Source of the DNA: Coriaria nepalensis
Taxonomy: Eukaryota > Streptophyta > Magnoliopsida > Cucurbitales > Coriariaceae
Reading direction: 5' to 3'
DNA length: 64,000 bases
NCBI GenBank assembly: GCA_027186245.1
Contig: CP114489.1
Coordinates: 2,239,501 to 2,303,500, forward strand
Shown: positions 25,801-37,369 of the stretch, piece by piece
How positions within the stretch are numbered: position 1 is the first letter of the stretch
Layout: every line of letters begins with the position of its first letter
Position numbers and translations under genes: made by a program
The notes under the pieces: generated by a model
Seen by the model: only the letters and a program-made list of their open reading frames with translations
Database searches by the model: none
Told to the model about the DNA's origin: nothing

Positions 25801-26575
25801 AAGGACCTAAGAAACCCCATTGAAAGGAACGGAAGATACGAATTGAGTGACAGGATATGGCTTCAGTTAACATAACATGCACCCGTGCAAGAGGAAAAGA
25901 AGTGGTCACACTCACCATCCAAAGCTCCTAATTAGATATATAGGAATGTATTACTATTAGACTAAGACATCTGCCTAAAATAAGAAGTGATCAGATTTCA
26001 GAATCTACAAAATCACTACTAACCCAATGAAGATTTGCATACCTTAAACTTTTAGTATTTTATACAGAAATTTGAACATAAATTGAATAACATCATTTCT
26101 TAATGACACCTATACTCAACTTCAACCAAAAATCTGAAAATTCAGTTCCAATAGCTAGTTGACTTTGACCTAAGTTCCGAACAAAACAAACTGGACATGA
26201 CTGCTTTTAACTAGATGTTATCATGCTTTAGAAATTGGAGGAAATCAAACCCAAATCCAGCACCACTATCCTTCATGTCAAAATTGCAGAACGAAACACC
26301 ACGATTTCACACCCTAAGAAGTTAAGAAGACCAATTACATCTAAGACTCCAACATGCTAAATCCAATGCAAAACTATTCTGGAAACCTTTCCCTCTCATT
26401 TAACCAAACAATATACCAAATCAGCTAAAGTAGAGCAAGTAAGAATTAAAAAAAAACAAAAAAACAAAAACAAAAACCTGATGATCTTCTCGAGATAATC
26501 AGAAACAATGGTCCGCCAGTAGGGGCCCATGGCCGCCGTGCCCTCAACGGCCACGATCAACTGCTTCTCCGCCAT
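16822..26575 (-). CDS. MED25: Mediator complex subunit 25 (MED25/PFT1), 15 exons, 824 aa
   Basis: MED25 is the Mediator subunit linking activators such as MYC2 to RNA polymerase II; in Arabidopsis (PFT1) it acts in jasmonate signalling, flowering and light responses. Exons, in transcript order: 26575-26478, 25544-25514, 24772-24709, 24514-24384, 23888-23679, 23576-23511, 23126-22916, 21949-21882, 21778-20933, 20742-20689, 20478-20450, 19511-19443, 19332-19248, 19088-19002 and 17247-16822. They sum to 2475 nt with phases intact. The N-terminal von Willebrand A-like domain begins MAEKQLIVAVEGTAAMGPYW. A long Ser/Gly/Met/Gln-rich linker is coded by the 846-nt exon. The activator-interacting (ACID/PTOV) domain follows from about KYVRVWEGNLSGQ to CRLIGMLFPG. 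The last exon is a glutamine-rich tail ending SMSNGGFMG. The last intron (17248-19001) contains a hAT-like insertion. Confidence 0.97.
16880..17230 (-). repeat. CAG/CAA glutamine repeat region of MED25
   Basis: The last MED25 exon codes dozens of glutamines in several blocks, made of mixed CAA and CAG codons broken by Pro, Ile, Leu, Met and Ser. The longest run (about 12 codons) sits near 16938-16973, just before the MGMGQSYVQGPG segment. A 33-base unit (IPQLQQQQQ-like) occurs twice at about 17073-17140. Mixed codons usually slow repeat slippage. The antisense strand gives an alanine/valine-rich open frame that is only a shadow. Confidence 0.85.
17415..17422. repeat. Target site duplication, left copy
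   Basis: The sequence TTACAATC directly precedes the hAT-like element and is repeated exactly after it at 18322-18329. Eight bases is the diagnostic length for hAT insertions. A perfect match suggests a fairly young insertion. Confidence 0.85.
17423..18321. mobile_element. Non-autonomous hAT-like DNA transposon (about 899 bp) in MED25 last intron
   Basis: The element starts TAGGGTTGAGC and ends GCCCAACCCTA, giving 8-bp perfect terminal inverted repeats (TAGGGTTG/CAACCCTA). It is flanked by a perfect 8-bp direct repeat TTACAATC at 17415-17422 and 18322-18329. An 8-bp target duplication with TA-GGG-type ends is what hAT superfamily elements leave. Inside both ends are many copies of the short word ATCCGA/TCGGAT, as expected of hAT subterminal transposase-binding repeats. 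The interior is AT-rich, has no transposase frame, and ends in a perfect hairpin. It lies wholly within the 17248-19001 intron and touches neither splice site. Confidence 0.85.
18276..18313. repeat. Perfect 18-bp-arm hairpin at the right end of the hAT-like element
   Basis: The arm GGCGTCGGATCGGATAGT (18276-18293), a 2-base CC centre, and its exact reverse complement (18296-18313) form a perfect GC-rich palindrome. It ends about 8 bases before the element's end. It contains repeated CGGAT words that also occur near the left end (17449-17520). A second, 12-bp palindrome (TCAGTTAACTGA) sits just left of it. Confidence 0.95.
18322..18329. repeat. Target site duplication, right copy
   Basis: Exact copy of the 8-bp word at 17415-17422, immediately after the terminal CAACCCTA of the hAT-like element. 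Confidence 0.85.
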
Positions 26576-26929
26576 CACGCGAGCCTTGTTACAACTCCAG
26601 AAATATGGAAATGAAATGAAGCCTAGTAAGAGTTGGTTTTCTTCTTCTCCTCCTTCTTCCTGTAGCTAGAGGGTAATGGAATCGTCGCTGCAGAGAAGAA
26701 AGCTCGAAGTGAAAGGAAATGAAACTTCTTCTTCGGAGTGAGCTGCGCTCTACGTTCTTTCGCTCCCCCCTGGCTCGAAACTTTTTCCCAAGAAAACGAT
26801 CAAAATTGTGACAACTGATGGATGGGATTTCGCCAAACAAAAACTTCTTCGTCGTTCGTCGTGCCTTCCTGTTTGAGAAAGTGGAGAAAATGGCCTTACA
26901 TACATACATCTTTTATTAAGTAGGCCAAG

Positions 26930-27004
<75 letters not shown>

Positions 27005-27007
27005 TTT
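26930..27007. repeat. (TTTA)n tetranucleotide microsatellite
   Basis: About 19 uninterrupted TTTA/ATTT units. They lie in the 1.2-kb space between the divergently transcribed MED25 (start 26575, minus) and BRO1-domain gene (start 27788, plus), so roughly 360 bases upstream of the MED25 start codon. Confidence 0.98.
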
Positions 27008-27679
27008 GGTTAAAATGTTTAAAGAATACATTAAAATAAATTAAAAATCAAAATTTTGGATAGACCAAAATAACAATATTTGAAAGTTAAAACTTCGACG
27101 TTCAAATTCAAATTGATTTCGGTCTAAACGATTTAATCTCAAATTGGTAGGGTAACTAGCTGGCCGCCTGGCCTTACATAACTCTTTTCAATTGCGGGAC
27201 ATGCATGTTAACTTATAACATAAGTATGGTTTAAATTTTATTTATAAAGATTAAAAAATCTAATTTAAAACCTTTACAATAAAAATTAAAAAATTAACAG
27301 AAGACCAAACTATAAAATTGATTAAAAAATAATTAAAAAGTGAATAAACTCACTTATTTTATACTTATCTTTGCGGCCAAGGAAACTGGACCTGCCAAGA
27401 AATAGACCTACGTACGAATTTTTTTCTATTATGTTCCAATACTACTTATCTCTTTATTTATCACTCAAAATTATATTTGAACTTCGAAACGGATCGCTTT
27501 GACACTTCATATTTCACTTTTGTCGTCTCTTCGATTCTAGCACTTTGATTTGATCCTAGTAGGGATTCCATGGATATTTGATTGCGCCATAGGAGATCGA
27601 TTGGAGTTTGAATCCCATTTTCACCCCGATTCTTATCGTTTTGAGGTTTGATTTTTAGCTCTGCTTTTTGTGTATTTGC

Positions 27680-27746
27680 TTCTTCTTCTTCTTCTTCTTC
27701 TTCTTCTTCTTCTTCTTCTTCTTCTTCTTCTTCTTCTTCTTCTTCT
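27680..27746. repeat. (TTC)n trinucleotide microsatellite in the leader/promoter of the BRO1-domain gene
   Basis: About 22 uninterrupted TTC units end about 40 bases before the start codon at 27788. It is a TTC run on the sense strand (GAA on the antisense strand). Pyrimidine tracts are common in plant 5' leaders, but this length is unusual. Frames reading poly-Glu, poly-Arg or poly-Lys on the minus strand are artefacts of this repeat. Confidence 0.97.
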
Positions 27747-27787
27747 CTGAACAACAGTTGAGGGGAAAAGAGCTTTGCTTATGAAAG

Positions 27788-30513
27788 ATGATGTTGAATT
27801 GGGGAGACCCGGCAAAGCTGAAAACTAAGCAGGTAAATTCTGTTTCTAGTTCTTTCTCTTTCACTTTGATTAAGGGTAATACCTTGTGCCCTGTTCTTAA
27901 TTCTATATTATCCAGTTGATCAAATTGTGAAATATTAGTCTATACTTACCTAAGAGATCATGGCAAAAGTGGGAAATAGGATTATGGTTCAATGTTGACT
28001 GCATAAGACTTTATAATGCTTTGAAATATTATGGTTTCAATCTCCTTACATTTGCTATACAACCAAATTTGCTTTATTTTGCTTATCGTCGTGGAGTATG
28101 GTATAGGGAGCATTTAGGTAAGCAATGCAAATTGTAGCTTGGGACAGAATTCCAGTTTGAGTCCACGAATTCCGGCCTGGGACAAAAACTCCAGCTAAAA
28201 TACACTTGCTCATACGTAGATTAGAGTTTATTCAGAACTTCAGTTTCAATACCTTAACCAAATGTCACACCTGTCGTTATAGTTTGTGTTTGACCTCTGT
28301 GCTTCGCCAATGTTGACAGTGTGTTTTTGAGGAAAAATATGCTGCTCGGGATTCTGGTACACTAGAGCAATTGAAAGAGTTGAGTTCCAAACGAAGATTG
28401 ATTGAGGAGTCCATAAATGAGACAAGTTCAATCACGGAGGCTATTGCAAGAGAAATGTCTGGGGGCTTGTCCTCTCATTTTCAACAGGTAATGCATCTCT
28501 AACATCACCCTTGATTCTAATGAAAAGCTCTCTAGTTTTTCTGTTGGCACCTGATCTCGTCTCCTATGATGACTACTTGTTGTTTAAAGTTTAGAACATT
28601 ATATTTGATCCCTTTTATGGCATAGAACTTGAATTAGACATTTTTTTGTTAAAGTCTCTATACCTATATGGTGTGCAAATTAATTGTCATTTTCTAAGAT
28701 TTTAGCGAACCTTTTATACTGACTCATTTTAATCATTGTTGTATTGATTAGTTTGATGGAGCATAATCTAGGAAAAACTAATCCCATGATTCGTAAATGC
28801 TTCAGGTCCTTCACAAATTAGATCAGTATCTGCCACTATTGGAAAACTTGCTTTTCCATGTTGATTTGGTTAGCAGTAACTGGAAGATAGTTCGATGGAC
28901 TTCTGATCTAAACATAAGATGGAGTAGCGTGCTTACCTCATCCTCCTTCTTTAATATAATGGGTCCAAAGTTTTTCCAAATTGATAATTTGCGATTTGAA
29001 CTTGGTATGATCCTATTTCTTAAGGGTGCAATTCTTAGGGAGAGGGCCTTGGAAGTTCTACCAACAGGTAATTAGGCTGGTACTAAATGCCAACAACCAT
29101 ATGTCAAATTTCCCTCTTTCTTCTGTTTTATATGCATGACTACTTCTTTTTGCAATGGTGTAGATTTGATCCAAGCTGTGACCCTATTCAGAGAAGCTGG
29201 TGGAGTTTATTGGCATCTGGCTCATGGCATTCTTCCTTCTTTAGAGCTGACCGTTCCTGCAGAAAAACCACCTGAAGTTATTGCATCTGTTTCTACCATT
29301 ATGATGTTGATATGTTTGGCTGAGGCCCAGGTTGGTGCACATTTGATTTGGCGTTTGAAAGTGGGAGTTTGCGCAAACTATATTTAGTTAGGTCGTGAAG
29401 CAATTTGAATTTGGCATTTTAGATCAGCGTTTGAATCAAACTAAAGTTTTGTCCAACATGATCTTATTTGCTCTCTTAGATTGTCAAATAGAAGAATTGC
29501 CTGTGTATGTGAACTTTGTGCAATTGAAAGGTTTTAATGGTGTTTCAATGTCTGTGCCTGTTTTGGATTCAACTATTTTGATGAGTTAATTGATGTTCTT
29601 ATGTTAGCTGTCTGTGTTTTGAATTTCATATATATGCTAATGTAATAGGCAGTAACTACAAGGAGGGCTGAGGGAAAGGGAACCACGGTGGGTCTTTTGG
29701 CAAAGCTACACTATGGTGTTGTTGAGTGGCTTGATGAAGCTTCTACCATTTTAAATTCTGTAAACAGAGAATGCACAGATATTTCAACACGCTTTAAGGT
29801 ACACTACTTGCTGCAGATTCTTCTGATATGTCTTAAAAAGATGTCACCATCCAATTATTAGTATATGCCATTGCTAGATTCTTGATCAGCTTCACATTTA
29901 CATGTGAAGAAATAATTAAGATGTATATGGTTTCTTTTTATGCTTGATTTAGAGGTAGAATTAGAAAGCCCGAGTGAAGTTATGCTGATTTGCACAAAGG
30001 ACTTGTTGTGAATTGATTGTTATTATCTTCCATGTTACCATTTTATCCCTCCCATTACCTAGCATTTGAATTTTGAGCAGTAGAATACTAGAAACTGAAA
30101 TTTGAGTAAAATGGAATCTAAGTGAATCACAAGTTCCTCATGTGATATTAAATATTTTTGTGCAGGAATTTATATCGTCTTCCAAAGATCTACACGAGCT
30201 TAGAAGTCACAAGTACTTTGCAGAAGAACTTAAAAATTCTGGCAAAATTGGAGCTGCTGTCGGAGTTCTTAGATTTGCATTGGTTAATGTGAGAAAGAAG
30301 ATTCCTGGTGAAGAGAAATGGAAAGCTTCATTCTTTCAACAAATTGAAGATGCTTCTGAAATGCTCAGAAAATTCGAACACGAGAATGAATTTGTCTGGC
30401 ACGAGAAAATCCCGTCTGGAGATGAATTGCCATTTCCAAAAGGTAACAAAATTGTAAATGTCCTTCCTTATCATCCCAAAAGATGGGAGAGAGGACTTGC
30501 TTTTAAGATATAA
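27788..30513 (+). CDS. BRO1-domain protein (BROX-like, endosomal), 6 exons, 379 aa
   Basis: BRO1 domains are banana-shaped helical modules that bind ESCRT-III at endosomes. This is the short plant type made of little more than the domain, as in Arabidopsis At1g13310/At1g73390. Exons are 27788-27832, 28320-28487, 28806-29067, 29164-29330, 29649-29798 and 30166-30513 (1140 nt, phases intact). The start is MMLNWGDPAKLKTKQ; the second ATG at 27791 is equally possible. Recognisable segments are LLFHVDLVSSNWKIVRWTSDL, FELGMILFLKGAILRERA, FREAGGVYWHLA and, near the C-terminus, ENEFVWHEKIPSGDELPFPK followed by RWERGLAFKI. There is no CAAX box and no V domain or proline-rich tail of ALIX. It is convergent with the HHO gene 700 bases away. 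Confidence 0.93.
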
Positions 30514-30585
30514 CTAGCAGTAAACAATGGTGAAAAATATTTCTATCAAGTGTCATAAGGGTGTACGATAAATATTTAGTCTTGC

Positions 30586-30672
30586 AGAGTTATGCTGCAC
30601 TGTTGATTTGTCTCCTTGACCTACTTTCACCATCCAGTTATTTGCAGAGTTATGCTGTACTGTTGATATGCA
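30586..30672. repeat. Short direct duplication in the 3' region of the BRO1-domain gene
   Basis: A block of about 27 bases, GCAGAGTTATGCTG followed by CACTGTTGAT, occurs at about 30586-30612. It recurs with a few changes at about 30643-30669, 57 bases on. Both lie shortly after the stop codon, probably in the 3' untranslated region. It looks like a simple local duplication. Confidence 0.7.
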
Positions 30673-31221
30673 TGTATGTACTAATAGGATAATATTATCA
30701 TCTTGACATTTTTTTGGTTATAAAAGTTAGGTCACCCGAATATTCCATAGTTTTCATGATGCATTTATTTAGTTATTATATGATCATATGGACCCTCAAA
30801 TGCCATGTATTAGTTTATGTTTAATGAGTAATTAAATAATAATGGAACAGTGTTTACCCTTTAATTCACTCAAGAGTCAAGTGACACTTTTATTTATTTA
30901 TTTATATTTTAATTAAATATTAGTTTACTTATCTATTTGTGTGTATCGTCTAACGACATATATGCATGCAAGTGTTTTTTTTTTTTTTTTTTTTGGTTTT
31001 TCTTTTGGAGAAATGGGACAAATACGGGAATATTCTTCTTGGAGTATTATTGATCAAGCGATAATGTCATTCATTTTAACTTACCAAAAAAAAAAAACTC
31101 AAAATGATATTAATCTCATAGTATAGAAACCTCTGTTAGGATAGAAGATTACAAAAATAATGTAACACAAGTGTCATTATACAAAACAGGAAGAACTACC
31201 TATGACGTAGGATCAGAACCG

Positions 31222-32784
31222 TTAATTAGAAGTGTGTGTGGAAGAGGAAGATAGAGTACTGGCTCCACCTTCGCTACGGTTAATACAAATCACCCTCTTT
31301 TCTTCAGACTCGTATTGATTAGAATTAGAACATATTACAGAACAAGGTGGCTGTTGGGGTGGTGGTAAAGCCACTGGTGCATGGACACCTCCTCCTCCAT
31401 CATTTGTGGCAGCAACATCGCCTGGTTTCCCAGTTACCGCCGACATAGCTGCTGCATATTCTGGCGGAGACACCCATATGCCCCCAACCACCACTAAGTG
31501 TGCTGCTTCCGCTGGGCTGCTGCTGCTACAGCTGTTATTGCCATGTATCACATGGCTTGGCCTTCTGGTGTGCAATCGGTATTTCTGCAAAATTATAACA
31601 AGATCGGTATGAACATAAGATGAATAGTAAATAAGAAAGTTCATTTAGCATCTAAATAAACTTGCCATAATCAAGTAGCAAACCTGTAAATGGCTTTTGA
31701 CCTCATCGTTGGTAAGACCATCCACCTTCATCAACTCTCTGATCTGTTTAGGAGTAGCACCTGTAAGATAAATAAACCCATAAATCGTATAATCATTTCA
31801 TAAGATTAAGGAAGACTATAGAAACGGGCTATAATTACCATTATCTTCATAAGTGCACTTACATTGTGAACCTCCAAGCTGTTGAAGAGCGTGCAAGAAT
31901 CGTCTATGCAACTCCGGCGACCAGCACCGCCTCTGTTTTCTCTGGCTCGATCCTTCTCTCCCTTCTCCTCTGCTGCTTCCGCCACTGCCTCCTGATCCCG
32001 AACCTGTTTCGGCAGTTGGGGTAGCGGAGGAGGGAGCTTTAGCTACCACTGACGCTTCTATTTTCTTTTCATCCACAGTTTTCTCTCTGTGAAATGGCTG
32101 GAATGCACCGCCATTCCTCTTCACCTCCATAACCGATCCTTTCTTAGGCCCATCCTGAAACAAACAAACAAACAAGCGAAAATAGAAACGTTTCAGGAAA
32201 ATTATCAGTATTTTTTTTGTTCGTTTCCATTTTCCTCACAATTTCTGAGCTACCAAACAGAAAGGAGTAAGTAATTGACAAGTACCTGCTTATCGAGTAG
32301 ATTTGGCGTTTGGTTCCATAGCTGAGCAGATCGAAGCCAGTCCGATTGACCCAATATCTTCTCATCGGTACTCTTGTTTATCTTACGAGCAGATTGTTGC
32401 TCTTCATCGTCAGAATCCGAAGAAACCGACCTCTTCACAGGAATGAATTCCTCCAAAACAGGAGAAACTTCGCGAGAAAGTTGTTCCGAGCAGTCAGATT
32501 GTACTCCGTTCAACTCCTCCGTCGTCGTCTCCGACAACTGCTGCCTGCACGACTCGATCGCTGCGAATCCCGAAACAAAATCAAGGCCACAATCACTCTT
32601 CCAAGTTCGAACAATCTTAAGAAGAAAAAATTAGAAAATCGGTGAGGAAATATTTAAGCGAACCTTGAGTGACAAGCTCGAAACAGAGAGGCAGCTCGCG
32701 CTGGAAAACCTGAATTTTCCTGCGTTCATCTTCTAGAGCCTTCGCGTATTCTCTGGAATCCATCCTCATCACTGCCCCACGCAT
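31222..32784 (-). CDS. HHO: GARP/G2-like MYB repressor of the HRS1/HHO (NIGT1) family, 5 exons, 375 aa
   Basis: HRS1/HHO proteins are nuclear repressors that integrate nitrate and phosphate status. Exons, in transcript order: 32784-32664, 32560-32286, 32154-31863, 31760-31684 and 31584-31222 (1128 nt). The N-terminal region ([20 protein letters not shown] then [16 protein letters not shown]) is the conserved HHO helix with its hydrophobic repressor-type motif. An acidic, Ser-rich linker follows, with [17 protein letters not shown]. The DNA-binding domain starts [20 protein letters not shown] and runs through [14 protein letters not shown] sequence, written here as [10 protein letters not shown], to [16 protein letters not shown] downstream [15 protein letters not shown] motif is family-typical. 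An in-frame stop precedes the chosen ATG. Gene order points to the HRS1/HHO3 clade. Candidate autoregulatory sites lie upstream. Confidence 0.95.
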
Positions 32785-32927
32785 TTTCCTTTGCTCAATT
32801 CTTCAACGTTTCTTTCCTTCTTCTCTTTTCTTACTTGAATTTAATTGCTTCTCAGGACAGATAGAAATGATGATTATTTTTTTATTAATAAATTTTATTT
32901 TTTATTTTTTTGTCGGGAAAGAATATG

Positions 32928-33225
32928 GAATCTTAAATAGAATCCTGAAACGGAATAAACTTTGGCAAGAAAAGCACAAATTTCACCTAACAAATTAAGA
33001 AAGAGAGATTTAAATTTTTAATAAATAAATAAATAGTGGAGGCTTGGAAGTGATCGAAGAGAAGAGTATATACGAATCGTAGGAGGAATCAAAATTGGAG
33101 TAAAAAATCGAAGTCGGGGCGTCGCGTATAAGAAGGAGATATACAAATATTATTATATTCATATACTAATTTTTATATTGGCAGCATGAGGAGGAATCAA
33201 GAATGAATATTCGAGGCGATGATTC
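32928..33225. promoter_or_regulatory. Cluster of GAATC/GAATATTC sites upstream of the HHO gene
   Basis: GAATC occurs at 32928-32932, 32940-32944, 33074-33078, 33086-33090 and 33194-33198. Its complement GATTC is at 33221-33225, and the palindrome GAATATTC at 33205-33212. HRS1/HHO/NIGT1 proteins are known to bind GAATC and GAATATTC and to repress their own genes. The first six sites come in three pairs spaced 12, 12 and 11 bases start to start, about one helical turn. The cluster begins about 145 bases upstream of the start codon. Binding is inferred, not shown. Confidence 0.6.
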
Positions 33226-36224
33226 CATTCCCATTTTCGTCGGTTTCTTATTTATCTGTGGGCTGGATGTTATGGCGTCACGCTGTCACCATTTCACCTT
33301 GCTACTTACTTCGAATTGGGAAATTACTTAGAGATAAGGATGAAACATGGTACATGCTTCTCCACCTAACGAAGAACTAAACACGGCCTTTTCTCTCATT
33401 TTTCTTCCCCGATTAATGATTCATACGGTGTAATAAATTGATTCTAAACGTAAAGTCTTTGTTGATTTGACCCAAAAAAAAAAAGAGAACGAAAGATGTT
33501 GTTGGAAGATATTGCTTGAAAATGATATCAACTTGGGTTAAATTACTATTCTAATATTATATTTTGCATCTTTTTTAGAGTCTAAATTTGAGTGAGAATA
33601 ATTAAATCTATCGTAAAATTTATTAAAATAATGACCTTTTTTTTTATTTTTAAAAATTAACAATTTACTAAATTACCCTTACACGAACATGCATGCAGGG
33701 AAGCTCAAATAGGAATACGCACGTAAAAAATAGAAACTCAAACATAAATGCATAAAACGTTTGAAATCTAATTTTCATAAATTCTCCTATCACGAATACA
33801 ATTCAAATTGTAAAAAATGGAAACTCCAACCCTTAGTTTCACAAATAGCAGTCGAGAAATATTTGGAAGCAATGGTTCCCAATCGACAAAATTTGAAGAA
33901 AAAATATAAAAAAAAATTGAAGTTAGCACTAGAATAATAATAAAATAGTGATTTCATATTTTTCAAGAATAATTATATTCATTTTGATTTGAAATTTGAA
34001 ATATACACAAAAATCGAACTATCAAATAATTTATAATATACTGTTTGATATAAACTGCTCGATAGCTAAATAAAAATATTAATATTCATGCTCATTAATA
34101 TTATTATTCGACTTATTATTATTATTATTATGCTTATTTATCTGGGTGGGTCCAAATTATGAGAGAAATACTATTTATCTTGGTGGGTCCCAACTAATGA
34201 GAGAATATGAATTTATCGAGATTGTAGGCAACATTATTATTATTATTTTATGCAAGATACATCGATGCGTCTTGCCATAATTTCGAAAACCCATTTGTCT
34301 TGCTGGATCCAAATTACGAGAGAAATAAGATATCTAACCTAACATGGGCCGAGCATGTAAGAGAGCTGAAAATAAAGTCCAATCTTACGCCGTCTCAATA
34401 TAAGTAGCAGTGTATGTATGATTCAGGCACAGATGGGTCTCTGTTCGCATTTTCCCATGTTTCTTTTTGATCGTACAAAGAACACCCAGAATTTGCCAAT
34501 TCTTTACTCAACCTTTCCACCTCTTTTTTATTTATTTATATTATTGTGATTTAAATCGATCTTGAACAGTAAAATATGATACAGGCTATAAAATATGATG
34601 ACTTGATGCGTGTGACAAAAAGGGGCTGGAACAGTTCTTTCTTTTTCATGTTAATTTTCGCAGGTTGTCTTTTCATTGTAACTTAAAAGAAAAAAATGTA
34701 TGACATTAATATAAAAGCGTTTTACTACGTACTCATCAGACACAGCCAACATGTGAAAGAGACACTGGTTTAATTGGCGATGTGTTTGCTTTAATCATAC
34801 ACCGCAAAAGTAAATAGAAAACGAAGGTAGCTAGCTGTCTGGTTTTTGTTTGTTTTTGTTTTTGTTCCCCCCCTCTAAATGGTATGGTTTATAAATTGAA
34901 AAACCCAGCATTCACAGTTTTGAGTAAAACTGTATCACTATCTAGCTCTTTAATACTTTGTAGCCATGTTTTTTCCTTTTCACTTTCTAGCTTTTAAAAA
35001 ATAGCAAAGGTTGGTATTTGATTCGAAAGTGTTATGTCATTAGCATGAAAGTCGAGATTAAGCATTAGATTATTGTTATAATCATTTGGTTTAATTTCTC
35101 GAAGCATTGTTTATTTCTTAAGCGAGCAAGCATGCACGATACATAAATATGAAGCCACATATTATGCATTTTAACAAGGAGTGCCTTAAAGCTACGTTCT
35201 AATTAGGAGATTTCCTTATAAAGTAGATGAAAACATAATTTACTTCACTAATCTTGAATTCTCTAAAATTAAATTAACTATAAATTACTTTTTGAAATTT
35301 GAAAATTAGAATGTAACACATTATTACTATACAATATGAAACTCTAAATTAGCCCTAAATGCTTTACTTCAATAAAAACAATGAAAGAACTAAATGTCCC
35401 TCTTCTTTTTCTACGTTTATTCTATTTCATTCTAAACCTAAATGAAACAAAATATTCATTTAAACAAGAAGCTGATAAAATATATGTAACTAAGGTTATC
35501 GACGAGAAGTGGTTGCTCAAATACGCACTATTGTGTTCTTTAATTGCATTATCATATTTTACATAGTTGTACGTACCCTTTCTAGCTAAAGCATTAATAT
35601 CATATAACATTTACTAATCAGCCGGCCATATAGTATGTGCATGTACGATCCATTACTCACTACCGGTACTCCACTGCCACTTTCTCCTTTTTAACAAAAC
35701 TGGGAGAGAGAAATCCCCCCCGTCTTCTAGTGTGCACTTCTCCATGTCTAACTTCTGTAACTCCTATCTCTTTCCATCACTCTCTCTTTACCTCTATAGT
35801 GTGGGACAATTTCAATACTCGTCCTCGCTTGTGAGCTGATTATTCTAAGAGCTTAACAAATAGCACAATACATAAAGAACACTTTACGAAAGAGTGTGTG
35901 GACACATCTACTAGGTCTAGTTTAATATTATGATAAATCAATAGTTTTTTCCCCTAAAGGCTTTGTAGATATATAATAAACCAATAGTTATAAAACCAAC
36001 CAGATATCTTTTCCTCAAGCAATGTGAGACAATCTTAACAAATATGATAAAGTGTTTAGATCTAATCTAGAGTTAAACATATCATTTGATTCAGTAGTGT
36101 TGAAATTGACAATAGTTTTCAAGGAGATAGTTTAATCTTGGTTTTGAAGTGTTGTGCTAGTATTTTCCTGCATATCCGATGGTTTATATTATGGAGTGGG
36201 ATTAGTGTAGGAGTTATATATAAT

Positions 36225-36375
36225 AAACAGAAAAATAGTAAATAGTATATATAGACAAAATATAGTAAATAGTAATATAGTAACCAGTAAAGTAATATAC
36301 ATCACTAGAAATTGTAAATAGTAAGTAGTAAAATAGAATCAAAATCTATAAATAGTAAATAGTAAAAGCATAACC
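36225..36375. repeat. Degenerate tandem repeat of AGTAAATAGTA words
   Basis: The words AGTAAATAGTA or close variants (AAATAGTAA, AGTAAGTAG, AGTAACCAG) recur about eight times with irregular spacing. It looks like a decayed short-unit satellite or a low-complexity expansion. No coding meaning. Confidence 0.6.
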
Positions 36376-37369
36376 AAAATATGTAAAATAAGTTATGTAC
36401 TAGAATAAAAAAATAGAATATTAAACGGATCATTAACATAATAAATAATTGAATGGAAGATTGAAAAAATAGTGAGGTAAGAAATTGAGAATCAAACTGA
36501 GATATGTTATGTAACAGTTTCATTAAAATATATTTAACCTCTCAAGTTAGTACAGAAGATGGAACGACATCTATCTCCCAAGATACAACAGATACGAACA
36601 ACAACGACACACCACCGATACTATTCCGGCAAATTAAAAGATGGTTCGAAATTTACTACACTAGAAACTTAGAACTCTATAAGAAAGGAAAACTAAAGAG
36701 ATTTCATTTTCTTGATGTATTTCCAAATGGAAAAAAGCTATCATTTATAAGCTTATGAGAAGAGACGAGATCAAAGAGAATTTAATTAAAAATTTAATAT
36801 AAGTTTCATACAAAGTTAATTTCTCATTCAAATGGTTCGTGTAAACATCCATCACCACTTCGCAAAACCAGATATCTCAAAGATTGTTCGTGTAAACATC
36901 CATCGTCACTTTCATCTTTTTATGTTTTTATAGAAGAAAAAAAATAATTCAGGAAAAAAATAAAATAAGGGTCAAGACAAACTGAGTCATTTTCGGATCG
37001 ATATTCGGTGCACACGAGCCAAGTCCAATCAGGTCCGAAATTGCACATCCTGCAAGCGTGCACAAGAGAGAGTATTTTTGCTTATATTTTGTTCTCATTT
37101 TCAATATGAGACAAAATTTTCTTCCTTTATTTTTTCTATTTCAAACCATTAAAATGGTTGCACTTTAAAATTCAATTTTTCATTCACCCATTAATAATTT
37201 TGAGCGTATCATATACTGATTCGAAGCTCTTACGGAGGAGAACCTAAATCAACTTTAATTTTTTGTTTACAGGAATTGAGCTCCAATAAAAATCGAGTAT
37301 AATATAATATGTTAAAATGCTAATTTTTCAACAATTATTTGGTTATGTGTTTATGTTTGGTGATCAATG

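Noticed and set aside
27461..27864. Minus-strand frames of poly-Glu, poly-Arg and poly-Lys
   Set aside because: They only read the (TTC)n microsatellite in three frames; the plus strand has the BRO1-domain gene leader here.
36504..36758. 84-codon frame with FRQIKRWFEIYYTRNLELYK
   Set aside because: Composition looks protein-like at first, but there is no homologous family I can name, no splice structure, and the surroundings are low-complexity AT-rich DNA.
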